From contig DGYW01000065.1 of the NCBI GenBank assembly GCA_002396805.1, positions 1 through 20,736 of the forward strand: a stretch of 20,736 nt of DNA, in the 5' to 3' direction. This DNA comes from Firmicutes bacterium UBA4996. GTDB taxonomy: Bacteria; Bacillota; Limnochordia; Darwinibacteriales; Darwinibacteriaceae. The position numbers and the translations under genes were made by a program. Under the pieces are notes generated by a model. The model searched no databases and was not told the DNA's origin. It saw only the letters and a list, made by a program, of their open reading frames with translations. Shown piece by piece: positions 1 through 7,333 of this stretch (position 1 is the stretch's first letter; each line of letters opens with the position of its first letter).

Positions 1-98
1 GTGATTTCTTCTTTGAATTCTGGCGATGTATGAAGGTCTAGTTCCCCTTCGAGGGTTGCCAGTAGTGCTTGTCCCTCTATTTCCAGGCTATAGTGCAC
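1..98 (-). CDS. spoIIAA: Anti-sigma F factor antagonist SpoIIAA, N-terminal fragment (runs off window)
   Basis: The first 32 codons read MHYSLEIEGQALLATLEGEL and continue DLHTSPEFKEEI before the window edge. This matches the STAS-domain start of SpoIIAA, which usually carries an LxGELDLHT strand-helix motif. In the known system, unphosphorylated SpoIIAA binds the anti-sigma factor SpoIIAB and frees sigma F in the forespore; its phosphorylated serine would lie outside this fragment. The start is GTG at 98-96, preceded by a GGGAGGGAG ribosome site. The gene lies about 100 bases after dacF, the usual Firmicute order dacF-spoIIAA-spoIIAB-sigF. Tandem Spo0A boxes and a sigma-H-like promoter sit just upstream. 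The identity rests on 32 residues plus context. Confidence 0.85.
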   Translation of the reverse strand, partial: MHYSLEIEGQALLATLEGELDLHTSPEFKEEI

Positions 99-130
99 AG
101 TTCTCCCTCCCGTTTCCAATTTAAAGAAAA

Positions 131-156
131 CTTTCGAGGGCGAGAGCCATTTACCT
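131..156 (-). promoter_or_regulatory. Candidate sigma-H promoter for spoIIAA
   Basis: On the minus strand AGGTAAAT (156-149) is followed after 13 bases by GAAAG (135-131). This resembles the sigma-H pattern AGGAnnT / GAAT with one mismatch in each element. It lies 33 bases or more before the spoIIAA GTG. spoIIA operons are classically sigma-H plus Spo0A dependent, so the position fits. The call is based on similarity only. Confidence 0.5.
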
Positions 157-171
157 GCCGAAAATGACGAA
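156..171. promoter_or_regulatory. Two tandem Spo0A boxes upstream of spoIIAA
   Basis: On the plus strand TGCCGAA (156-162) and TGACGAA (165-171) are both exact matches to the Spo0A box TGNCGAA. They have the same orientation and their starts are 9 bases apart. They lie directly upstream of the sigma-H-like -35 element. Tandem 0A boxes at this place are what a Spo0A-activated spoIIA promoter would need. Binding is inferred. Confidence 0.65.
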
Positions 172-197
172 AAAGTTACAAAAATTACACTTTACAC

Positions 198-1346
198 TCA
201 ATACAGCCCTTGAGCTAACGCCCTACTGAGACGGAACATCAAGTCAACAAGTTTGGCCTTCTGCACTTCTTGATTGATTGCTAGGGTATTCACCCCTACC
301 ACTTGGTCTTCATACAACACTGTGATTGTACCTACCGCAGTGCCTTGTGCGAGGGGAGCGTTGAGCTCTTGATCTAGGCTGATAACAGTAGTCAAGTCTA
401 GCTCTTTCCCCCGTTCCACAGTAATATAAAAATCTTCCGGCAAGACAACGTCCACAACGCGTGGCTCGCCGTTAGGACAATCAACTGTGCTAACCACAGC
501 ATCTTTGGAATAAAGCTGGAGACTATGGTATTTGCGAAAGCCATAATCTAAAAGGGATCGAGCTTCGCTTTCCCGTTCGGCCTCCGTTTTGTGACCTAAA
601 GAAACCGCTAGTAAACGGAGATGATCCCGTTGTGCGGTGACAGCCAAACAATAACCTGCTTCGGTAGTAAAGCCTGTTTTCAATCCGTCTACTCCGTAAT
701 AACGCCGAAGTAGTTTATTCGCATTCCACAACACCGGAATCTTGGTTGTTGTGGGCCGCATGGTGTATTCGTAGGTAGACACATAATCCATAAGAGCAGG
801 CACTCCAATAGCGTGTCTCGCCAATACGGCCACATCTTTAGCACTCATTAGATTATGACTATCCCCTTCGGGTAGACCGGTACAATTAACGAAAATAGTC
901 TCATTCAAGCTTAACTGGCTAGCCCGCTCATTCATGAGCTCCACAAAATTCGTTTCGCTTCCAGCCAAGTATTCTGCGACAGCAACTGCAGCATCGTTCG
1001 CGGAACCAACAGCAATGGCGTACAGCAGCTCCTCCAAAGTCAATTGTTCGCCCGCTTCTAACCAGATGCGAGTTCCCCGTTTGCTAGCCGCGAAAGGACT
1101 AGCTGTTACAACATCATCCAGGGCCGCCTCTCCCCTCTCTAGGGCTTCTAAAACTAGGACCAATGTCATCAACTTGGAAACACTAGCTACGGGAAGCTGC
1201 TCTCTGCTATTGTGCTCGAGAAGGACGCGACCACTAGATGGATCCATTAAAAGGCTTGCTCTACCAATCAATTCCAAACTGTACACAGGAGCGCTCAGCC
1301 CAGCGATGCAGACCGCAACAACGGTGATCAAGGTCAACAACCGCAA
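198..1346 (-). CDS. dacF: Serine-type D-alanyl-D-alanine carboxypeptidase DacF (sporulation penicillin-binding protein)
   Basis: This is an exported low-molecular-weight PBP (S11 peptidase) that trims the terminal D-Ala from peptidoglycan stem peptides. The protein is 382 aa, the usual DacF length. It shows a signal peptide (hydrophobic residues about 2-20, ending near PVYS), the SxxK motif SVSK at 55-58, SAN at 115-117 and KTG at 223-225, followed by a PBP5-type C-terminal domain from about residue 265. The chosen start is TTG at 1346, because GGGGGAG (1352-1358) lies just before it; a GTG at 1364 would put that ribosome site inside the gene and has none of its own. In Bacillus subtilis dacF is expressed in the forespore and can read through into spoIIA. 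Its place before spoIIAA fits, and no strong terminator separates the two genes. Confidence 0.93.
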   Translation of the reverse strand: MRLLTLITVVAVCIAGLSAPVYSLELIGRASLLMDPSSGRVLLEHNSREQLPVASVSKLMTLVLVLEALERGEAALDDVVTASPFAASKRGTRIWLEAGEQLTLEELLYAIAVGSANDAAVAVAEYLAGSETNFVELMNERASQLSLNETIFVNCTGLPEGDSHNLMSAKDVAVLARHAIGVPALMDYVSTYEYTMRPTTTKIPVLWNANKLLRRYYGVDGLKTGFTTEAGYCLAVTAQRDHLRLLAVSLGHKTEAERESEARSLLDYGFRKYHSLQLYSKDAVVSTVDCPNGEPRVVDVVLPEDFYITVERGKELDLTTVISLDQELNAPLAQGTAVGTITVLYEDQVVGVNTLAINQEVQKAKLVDLMFRLSRALAQGLY

Positions 1347-1371
1347 GTTCTCTCCCCCTTCCACACTACAA

Positions 1372-1395
1372 TAAATATGGGGCCAGAGGCCCCAT
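1372..1395 (-). terminator. GC-rich hairpin between deoA and dacF, probable terminator
   Basis: ATGGGGCC (1377-1384) and GGCCCCAT (1388-1395) form a perfect 8-bp stem with a 3-base loop. The hairpin begins at the last base of the deoA stop codon. On the minus strand it is followed by ATTTATTG, which is only a poor U-tract, so termination may be partial. Confidence 0.55.
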
Positions 1396-2711
1396 TATAC
1401 GTCTTTTGCAGTGATTTTTCTGTAAACCAAGGGAAGGGCAGGCGGTTTAGTATCACCAAGAGTGAACGCTCTAGTGCAGCTGGAGATCGCTGGCGACATG
1501 TGCTGAGCTTGGTTTCCATAAATCCTAGCCAAGACTGCACCTTTTTCAACATAGTCTCCTACTTGGCACTTTAGCTCGAGACCAACAGCCAGGTCAATAA
1601 CGGTGTCTTTTGTCTCACGACCGGCACCCAATTCCATAGCAATCCCACCAATTATTAAGGGATCCAACTTCTGGACATAGCCCGCTTGCGGTGCCAAGAA
1701 ATCCTCTTGGAAACGTGCTTGAGGTAGCAAGCTCAAATCCTCGATCACCCGTGGGTCTCCCCCTTGAGCGGCAATTAGTTCAGCAAACTTTTTGAGGGCG
1801 AGTCCACTATGGAGGTTAGTTTCTAGCAACTTTCGGGCTTGTGCCCGGTCAGTCATGGGGCCTGCCAAGAGCAGCATTTCAATAGAAAGTTCTAAACACA
1901 GTTCGGTCAAGCGTTCGGGACCTTGACCCTGCAGAGTTAAGATAGCCTCCTTAACTTCTAAGGCATTACCGATTCCCCGTCCTAAGGGTTGATTCATATC
2001 GGTGACTAAGGCCACGGTGGAACGTTCCGCTAGGGTACCGATCTGCACCATAGTCTGAGCCAACTTGATGGCTTCCTCCTCCGATTTCATAAATGCACCA
2101 CTACCAGACTTCACATCCAACACAAATCCATCGGCACCGGCGGCTATTTTTTTACTCATAATCGAGGAGGCGATCAAGGGAATAGACTCAACAGTTGAGG
2201 TCACATCACGCAAAGCGTATAGCAGCTTGTCAGCAGGAGCTAGCTCTCCTGTCTGTCCCACAACACTTACACCGATCCGATTCACTTGCTCCACAAATTC
2301 ATCTGGGCTAAGCTCTACCCGATAACCGGGAATGCTTTCTAGTTTGTCCACTGTGCCACCGGTATGACCTAAACCACGGCCGGACATCTTGGCAACCGGA
2401 ACACCGCAGCTCGCTACTAATGGTGCTACGATAAGGGTAGTGGTATCTCCCACGCCACCTGTAGAGTGCTTATCTACTTTTATACCAAGAATTTTACTCA
2501 AATCCAAAGTGTCTCCGGAGTTGGCCATGATCAAGGTTAGGTCAGTGATTTCCTCTGGCTCCATTCCTTGAAAATATACTGCCATATTCCAGGCAGCCAT
2601 TTGATAATCAGGAATGTCTCCAGCCACATATCCGTGGATCAAGAACTCCAACTCTGCCCTACTCAAGCGTTCTCCATCTCGCTTTTTCCGAATGATTTCC
2701 ACCGCATGCAT
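1395..2711 (-). CDS. deoA: Pyrimidine-nucleoside phosphorylase / thymidine phosphorylase
   Basis: This cytosolic enzyme cleaves thymidine or uridine with phosphate to free base and (deoxy)ribose 1-phosphate. The protein is 438 aa, the normal family length. It contains KHSTGG at 81-86 and the long family signature at 108-129 (KMSGRGLGHTGGTVDKLESI). R168, S183 and K187 correspond to the pyrimidine-binding R171, S186 and K190 of the E. coli enzyme. The ATG at 2711 overlaps the deoB stop by one base (TGATG); a GTG three bases upstream is also possible. Together with deoB it forms a nucleoside salvage pair: deoA makes the sugar 1-phosphate that deoB isomerises. In low-GC Gram-positives the orthologue is often called pdp because it accepts both uridine and thymidine. 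The sequence alone does not settle substrate range. Confidence 0.93.
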   Translation of the reverse strand: MHAVEIIRKKRDGERLSRAELEFLIHGYVAGDIPDYQMAAWNMAVYFQGMEPEEITDLTLIMANSGDTLDLSKILGIKVDKHSTGGVGDTTTLIVAPLVASCGVPVAKMSGRGLGHTGGTVDKLESIPGYRVELSPDEFVEQVNRIGVSVVGQTGELAPADKLLYALRDVTSTVESIPLIASSIMSKKIAAGADGFVLDVKSGSGAFMKSEEEAIKLAQTMVQIGTLAERSTVALVTDMNQPLGRGIGNALEVKEAILTLQGQGPERLTELCLELSIEMLLLAGPMTDRAQARKLLETNLHSGLALKKFAELIAAQGGDPRVIEDLSLLPQARFQEDFLAPQAGYVQKLDPLIIGGIAMELGAGRETKDTVIDLAVGLELKCQVGDYVEKGAVLARIYGNQAQHMSPAISSCTRAFTLGDTKPPALPLVYRKITAKDV

Positions 2712-3898
2712 CACTTTTGACCATCCTCCTCGCAAAGAATTTCTCCTAAAAAGCTTGTGCCAACTGTCGTGTAGTCTAACTCAAAATATTCAGCCACAGT
2801 CTTGGCCACATCGGCGAACGATTTGCGAACACCTAGATCTCTAGGTTTCACCGGAGTACCGGTTACCAGTAAGGGCACGTATTCTCTCGAATGATCTGTA
2901 CTTGATGTGGTGGGATCGCAACCATGATCGGCGGTGATAATTAACAAGTCCTCCTGTTGTAAGGCACCTAAGAGTTCAGGCAGACGAGTGTCAAATTCCT
3001 CTAGTCCTTTGGCGTAATTTACAGGATCATTGCGGTGTCCCCAGAGCATATCGAAATCTACGAGATTGGCAAAGATCAGACAGTCTTCTTGTTTTTCATG
3101 TAACAGCCGAAGCACCCCATCAACACCCTCCATGTTGTTTTTGGTGTGCTGCGACGCGGAAATACCTTGGCCGGCAAAAATATCATTGATCTTACCTACC
3201 CCATAAACAGGAATGTCGGCGGCTACCAAAGCATCCAAAACCGTAGGTTTGAATGGAGCGAGGCTATAGTCGCGACGATTTGCAGTCCGCTTAAAAGCGC
3301 CCACTTCACCAACGAAGGGTCTAGCAATCACTCTACCTACTGCATGTTCCCCTTGGAGGATGTCTCTGGCAATAGCACACCACTCATAGAGGGTCTCTAG
3401 AGGCACGATCTCCTCATGGGCGGCAATCTGAAAAACACTATCGGCAGAGGTGTAAACTATCGGAAAACCAGTCGTGAGGTGTTCTGCACCGTGATCTTCA
3501 ATAATCTTCGTACCCGATGCGGGATAATTGGCTATGCTCTTACGCCCAATACGGCGCTCAAATTCGTCTATAACCTCTACTGGAAAACCGTTAGGATAAG
3601 TGGGAAAAGGCGTATCAAGTGTTAACCCAGACAGCTCCCAGTGTCCTGTGGTAGTATCCTTCCCCACAGACAATTCAGCCATTTTCCCCCAGGCTGCCTG
3701 GGGCACCGAAGTTGCTGGCACTCCTTCAATGGGAATGATATTTCCCAATCCTAAAGCTTGGGCATAAGGCATCTTTAAGCCTCCTACGGCTTTGGCAGTA
3801 TTACCGAGAGTGTTACTCCCCTCATCTCCATAATGATGGGCATCTGGTAGTTCTCCTACTCCAACACTATCTAAAACAATAATCGCAATGCGTTTCAT
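2711..3898 (-). CDS. deoB: Phosphopentomutase
   Basis: DeoB interconverts ribose or deoxyribose 1-phosphate and 5-phosphate, feeding nucleoside sugars into central metabolism. It is an alkaline-phosphatase-superfamily enzyme with two manganese ions. The protein is 395 aa. D10 (in VLDSVGVGE), the phosphorylated threonine region KDTTTGHWE (T84 by position), DFDMLWGH at 281-288, ADHG at 323-326 and TDH at 334-336 supply the expected metal and phosphate ligands. The ATG overlaps the xerD stop codon in an ATGA arrangement, and the stop overlaps the deoA start, so xerD, deoB and deoA are almost certainly cotranslated. In many Firmicutes a purine nucleoside phosphorylase gene lies next to deoB; none is present here. 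Confidence 0.96.
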   Translation of the reverse strand: MKRIAIIVLDSVGVGELPDAHHYGDEGSNTLGNTAKAVGGLKMPYAQALGLGNIIPIEGVPATSVPQAAWGKMAELSVGKDTTTGHWELSGLTLDTPFPTYPNGFPVEVIDEFERRIGRKSIANYPASGTKIIEDHGAEHLTTGFPIVYTSADSVFQIAAHEEIVPLETLYEWCAIARDILQGEHAVGRVIARPFVGEVGAFKRTANRRDYSLAPFKPTVLDALVAADIPVYGVGKINDIFAGQGISASQHTKNNMEGVDGVLRLLHEKQEDCLIFANLVDFDMLWGHRNDPVNYAKGLEEFDTRLPELLGALQQEDLLIITADHGCDPTTSSTDHSREYVPLLVTGTPVKPRDLGVRKSFADVAKTVAEYFELDYTTVGTSFLGEILCEEDGQK

Positions 3899-4800
3899 TC
3901 ATGATCCTCCTTCTGGGCTCGAGGATGGCTTTTCTGGTACACATCCCGTAACTGCCCCCTGTCTAAATGGGTGTAAATCTGAGTAGTTGCCAAATCTGCA
4001 TGACCCAGCATCTCTTGGACTGAACGTAAATCGGCACCATGTCTTAACAAGTGGGTGGCAAAGGAGTGTCTCAGCATGTGCGGTGAAATCTCCTTATCGA
4101 TCCCCGCCTGATGGGCCCAAGCCTTAATTATCTTCCAAAACCCCTGTCTAGTTAAACGATTTCCCCTGATATTGAGAAATAAAGCCCGCTCCCTGATGTT
4201 CCGTTGCAGGCGGGGTCTAGCATATTCCAGATATTGGGTAGTGGCTTTTATGGCATGTTGGCCCAGGGGAATTATTCTTTCCTTGTTACCTTTTCCGAGG
4301 CAACGTACGAAGCCTAATTGATCGATATCCCCCACGTTCAAGCCCATCAACTCAGAAACACGCAAGCCTGAACCATACAAAACCTCCAACATGGCCCGAT
4401 CGCGATATCCTGTGGGTTTGTCCAGTGTTGGTGCTTCCAAAAGAGCCAACACCTCTTGCTCAGTAAGAATCTGCGGAAGATTCTGGGGAAGCTTCGGTGA
4501 AGGCAAGTAGGCGCAAGGATTCTGCTCTAACTGCTGTTCATCAACTAAGTAATCATAAAAACTCCTCAAGGCAGCTAGTTTACGTGCCCTAGTTCGCGGC
4601 GCTAAGTCATGTTGTTCCAAAGTCTCCACGTAAAGAATAACGTGTTGGGTCTCAACGTCGATCCACTCTAATCCTTGGTTCTTTAAAAAGGTGCGAAATT
4701 GGCGCAAATCACTGGCATATGCCTGTACACTATTACTCGCTAATCCCTTCTCCACTTGTAGATAGGCAAGGTATTCTTCTAACATTTGGGAAGCTGCCAT
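3895..4800 (-). CDS. xerD: Site-specific tyrosine recombinase XerD
   Basis: XerD resolves chromosome dimers at the dif site together with its partner recombinase. The protein is 301 aa. It has an N-terminal SAM-like core-binding domain (about 5-88) and a C-terminal catalytic domain (about 108-290). All catalytic residues are visible: R147 (SGLRVSEL), K170 or K173 (GKGNKER), H241 and R244 (HMLRHSF), H267 (LGHADL) and the nucleophile Y276 (QIYTH). The start ATG at 4800 follows GGGAGGGAG. Its position between spoIIM and deoB is the standard Firmicute xerD (ripX) locus, which argues for housekeeping XerD rather than a phage integrase. No attachment site or other phage gene is present nearby. Confidence 0.95.
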   Translation of the reverse strand: MAASQMLEEYLAYLQVEKGLASNSVQAYASDLRQFRTFLKNQGLEWIDVETQHVILYVETLEQHDLAPRTRARKLAALRSFYDYLVDEQQLEQNPCAYLPSPKLPQNLPQILTEQEVLALLEAPTLDKPTGYRDRAMLEVLYGSGLRVSELMGLNVGDIDQLGFVRCLGKGNKERIIPLGQHAIKATTQYLEYARPRLQRNIRERALFLNIRGNRLTRQGFWKIIKAWAHQAGIDKEISPHMLRHSFATHLLRHGADLRSVQEMLGHADLATTQIYTHLDRGQLRDVYQKSHPRAQKEDHE

Positions 4801-4813
4801 TGGCTCCCTCCCT

Positions 4814-5464
4814 TCAGATCAAAAAACCACTAGTAAGTTGAATAAAAATTGGCGTTAAGTAAGTCTCCACTAAGGCGCCAAGGATTAGCAAAATGCAACT
4901 ACAGAAAGACAAAAAAGCGGTACTGGCAAATTGAGCGTAAACACCTTCTTTCGAAAGGCCGAGCAGAGTCTTAAAAGCAGTGGTGGAAAAAGACAGAGCG
5001 GCCGCAGCACTTACCAAAATCGCCGGTACAACCAAAAGGTTATGGGGTAGGATGGAAGTTGTGGAAAGAACTAACCCCCTGACCATAGTCTCTTGTACTA
5101 AAAAGCCTACTGTAAAACCCAGAACAAAGCCCCGCACAAACACTACTCCGAGGATCAGTGGGGCTCCGATTACCGTTAACCCTAGCACAAAGAGTAGGCC
5201 TGTCGTTTTCACCACATTGTCCACCAGACTTTGGTAAAAAACCTCCCCCTTTGGGGAGTGCACCCCCTTATTTTGGGTAATAGAAGCATATACATCCGTT
5301 AAGTAGTTCGCCAGATCGGCCCGTTGGACTGGGGAAAGCTTCTGTGTAGCCACAGCACCAAAACCCAGACCAGTTGCAAATAATAAGATCAGGGCCAAAT
5401 AAAGGGGTAAATGTCGCTGAAAGTACCTCCATATTAATTCACCTAAGGCACCGGCCATGAACAT
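4814..5464 (-). CDS. spoIIM: Stage II sporulation protein M (engulfment membrane protein)
   Basis: SpoIIM is a polytopic membrane protein of the mother cell. It works with SpoIID and SpoIIP to remodel septal peptidoglycan during engulfment. The protein is 216 aa. Hydrophobic segments lie at about 19-39, 88-108, 108-127, 135-160 and 178-202, and the region before the first segment is short. The residues LxGVVFVRGFVLGFTVGFLV are typical of the family core. The start ATG at 5464 is chosen because GAGG lies 8 bases upstream; a GTG three codons earlier sits too close to that site. A sigma-E-like promoter precedes it, as expected for a mother-cell gene. The stop lies 13 bases before xerD, so spoIIM, xerD, deoB and deoA may share transcripts. 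Confidence 0.93.
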   Translation of the reverse strand: MFMAGALGELIWRYFQRHLPLYLALILLFATGLGFGAVATQKLSPVQRADLANYLTDVYASITQNKGVHSPKGEVFYQSLVDNVVKTTGLLFVLGLTVIGAPLILGVVFVRGFVLGFTVGFLVQETMVRGLVLSTTSILPHNLLVVPAILVSAAAALSFSTTAFKTLLGLSKEGVYAQFASTAFLSFCSCILLILGALVETYLTPIFIQLTSGFLI

Positions 5465-5495
5465 AAGTGTCACCTCTTTGAAAAAGCATTATCTA

Positions 5496-5524
5496 ACATT
5501 ATGCCTCTCAAAAGCCGAATATGT
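5496..5524 (-). promoter_or_regulatory. Candidate sigma-E promoter for spoIIM
   Basis: On the minus strand ACATATT (5524-5518) is separated by 14 bases from CATAATGT (5503-5496). The sigma-E consensus of Bacillus is roughly KMATATT, 13-15 bases, CATACANT. The -35 is a close match and the -10 matches at 6 of 8 positions. It lies 32 bases before the spoIIM ATG, leaving room for a short leader. It also overlaps the end of the histidine phosphatase gene. Confidence 0.5.
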
Positions 5525-6141
5525 TAGGAAAGGTGACCACGGGAATTGATAGTTAAGGCTTCCCAGGTGCATTGCAGGCCCTTACGCGTATATAGAAGTT
5601 CCGAAATACCCGCGTTATTTAAGTGGATACAATACGATTTTTCTAGGGGAATATGCAAGAGTCTCGCTATGATTAGGCGTAAACAACCACCATGGGACAC
5701 GATTACAATGGTTTCATTCTCGTGTTTAGGTAAACACTCGTCTAAAAACTCTTGAAAACGCTCTACCACTTCAGGAGGTAATTCTCCTTCGGGAATCCTA
5801 GTGGTCATGCTATCTTGGTAACGCGCATAGAACAAATCTGGATACTTCACCATAATCTCATCTCTGGTCATTCCCTCCCAGACCCCAAAGGACATTTCCC
5901 GTAATCGGAGATCAGCTTGTGGCGTGAGTCCATGATACTTGGCAATACTTTGGGCCGTAAACCAAGCCCTCTTTAAATCACTACTGTAAATGGCGGAGAC
6001 GTTCTCCCTAGCTAAGAACTTTCCTGTTTCTTGAGCCTGGAGAATGCCTCGTGCGGATAAGGGACTATCTTTTTGGCCCTGATAGCGTCGTTCTTGGTTC
6101 CATACTGTCTCTCCATGACGTACTAAGATTAATCGAGTCAT
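5524..6141 (-). CDS. Histidine phosphatase family protein (alpha-ribazole phosphatase/phosphoglycerate mutase-like)
   Basis: This is a 205-aa cytosolic phosphatase of the RHG superfamily. The phosphohistidine site is RHGE at 8-11 (H9), with R58 in SSDLKRA, E82 in LREMSFGVWEG and the second histidine H150 in SHGG. These are all the catalytic residues, so it should be active. The LREMxFGxWEG spacing is shared by CobC (alpha-ribazole 5-phosphate phosphatase) and by the broad-specificity phosphatases GpmB and PhoE. Neighbours carry no cobalamin genes, so the substrate stays open. The ATG at 6141 has AGGTGAAAGG before it and lies 4 bases after the stop of the EndoQ-like gene, so the two are cotranscribed. 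Confidence 0.88.
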   Translation of the reverse strand: MTRLILVRHGETVWNQERRYQGQKDSPLSARGILQAQETGKFLARENVSAIYSSDLKRAWFTAQSIAKYHGLTPQADLRLREMSFGVWEGMTRDEIMVKYPDLFYARYQDSMTTRIPEGELPPEVVERFQEFLDECLPKHENETIVIVSHGGCLRLIIARLLHIPLEKSYCIHLNNAGISELLYTRKGLQCTWEALTINSRGHLS

Positions 6142-6145
6142 CCTT

Positions 6146-7321
6146 TCACCTCTCCAAGTTTTTCGCTACTCGACCATATTTTCCTCCTCCGCCTGGCTCG
6201 ATCAGTAGAGTTCCGTCTCGAACCGCTGCCACATACTTGGCTATTGAGGGTCCTACCAATCTTCCAATCGACTCTAAAGATACATTATACAAAATATCGA
6301 TTTCCGTTCCTAGTCCGTGGATCATCTGCACATAAGTTTTAGGTCCAATACCTGGCAACATAGGTAAAGGTACATGGGCCCGGTAGGGTGGCCGATGATT
6401 GACTAGACCAGACCAATCCGCGATTGCTCTGATCCGATCCCACACGCCGTAAATCATGGGTTCTGCACAGTGAGGGCAAATAAAGATGGCCTGTTCATCC
6501 TTTGCTAGCCAATTGCAATTCGGACAAAAACTGCGATAGTACTTACCCAAGAGCGGTTCTAAACCATGTGTGGCCACAATTCCATCGGCCTTTAGTTGCA
6601 TAGCCTTACTCCACTCTGTAAAGTCCAATCGGGGCAAATCATAAACGGTAAATTCTCGACCAATCGTTTGCAGGGAGTGGGCGTCGGAATTAGCTATATA
6701 GGAGTAGACGTGGGTATCCTTAATACTGAAAGCTAGTTCAGTGTTGGCACTGAGCCCTAACTCCAAACCCAAAATTGCTTGCGGTTTTGTAAACATTTCC
6801 CCCAATTTACGCACACAGTTGCCATAAACCCCCTTATGAGGAGTGAAAGCATGGGCCGCCAAAGCAACACCCGAGTTTGCCACCACTAACTCTAGCCATG
6901 CATCCGGTGTAAGCCGTAGCCTTTGGGTAGATAGAGAAGGATTAGTGACCCATAACCTGAGTTGCTGGGCGTAGCTTTCTAGTGCGTCCATACTAGGGAA
7001 AAACGCTAAAAAATGGGCTTCGCGCCCTGTTTCACTCTGGGCAAGTTCCACTTCACTGCCAAGAAACACCGTGAGTCCTTGCCAAACGTATCCACCACCC
7101 GACAATAAGACTAATTCCCCCTTGGCGATAAGTTCTTTTAAATCAGCCATAACACCACTGCAAGCAGCATCAACTAGACCAATTAGGTCTAGTCCCTTTT
7201 GAAATTTAGCCACCACCTGAATGTTTGCTAAGGTTAGTTTGGGTGAAGCGGTAATCTTCACGGGTTTTCTCCCAGAAGTCCTCCCTAGATGAATATGCAA
7301 ATCGCCATAGACCACAGCCAC
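6146..7321 (-). CDS. Endonuclease Q family protein (PHP domain plus zinc finger, TIGR00375 type)
   Basis: The protein is 391 aa. The N-terminal half is a PHP metal-dependent phosphoesterase: DLHIH at 7-11, D51, E90, H103, H157 in AHAFTPHKG, and SDAH at 212-215. A four-cysteine zinc site follows (C266, C269, C282, C285). The C-terminal part carries LPGIGPKTY at 322-330, a helix-hairpin-helix-like turn. This layout matches endonuclease Q, which in Thermococcus and a few bacteria nicks DNA 5' to deaminated bases (hypoxanthine, uracil) and abasic sites. Firmicute members next to spoIIM are mostly untested, so nuclease activity is inferred. The GTG start at 7321 follows AAGGAGG at good spacing. 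It lies 12 bases after the DUF3866 gene and 4 before the phosphatase gene. Confidence 0.85.
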   Translation of the reverse strand: MAVVYGDLHIHLGRTSGRKPVKITASPKLTLANIQVVAKFQKGLDLIGLVDAACSGVMADLKELIAKGELVLLSGGGYVWQGLTVFLGSEVELAQSETGREAHFLAFFPSMDALESYAQQLRLWVTNPSLSTQRLRLTPDAWLELVVANSGVALAAHAFTPHKGVYGNCVRKLGEMFTKPQAILGLELGLSANTELAFSIKDTHVYSYIANSDAHSLQTIGREFTVYDLPRLDFTEWSKAMQLKADGIVATHGLEPLLGKYYRSFCPNCNWLAKDEQAIFICPHCAEPMIYGVWDRIRAIADWSGLVNHRPPYRAHVPLPMLPGIGPKTYVQMIHGLGTEIDILYNVSLESIGRLVGPSIAKYVAAVRDGTLLIEPGGGGKYGRVAKNLER

Positions 7322-7333
7322 AGCTATTCCTCC

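Noticed and set aside
5..22. 18-bp exact repeat shared with 20175-20192
   Set aside because: Both copies encode PEFKEE in unrelated genes (SpoIIAA and IF-2) in the same frame; the match follows from identical residues and codons, not from a mobile or regulatory repeat.
934..1374. 146-codon open frame on the plus strand opposite dacF
   Set aside because: It is antisense to a complete, motif-bearing gene, has no convincing ribosome site and its product is low-complexity Ser/Thr/Ala-rich, as expected for a shadow frame.
2834..2849. Inverted repeat ACCTAGA/TCTAGGT within deoB
   Set aside because: It is inside conserved coding sequence with a 2-base loop and no partner element; most simply explained by codon use in a CTAG-tolerant genome.
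3895..4800. Phage or integron integrase instead of XerD
   Set aside because: The locus (spoIIM-xerD-deoB), length and full housekeeping context match chromosomal XerD; no attachment site or cargo genes are seen.
5481..5504. Possible terminator hairpin (GCAT...ATGC then TTTTT) before spoIIM
   Set aside because: Only four base pairs plus a mismatch and two more pairs; too weak, and it overlaps the sigma-E-like -10 element, which explains the bases better.
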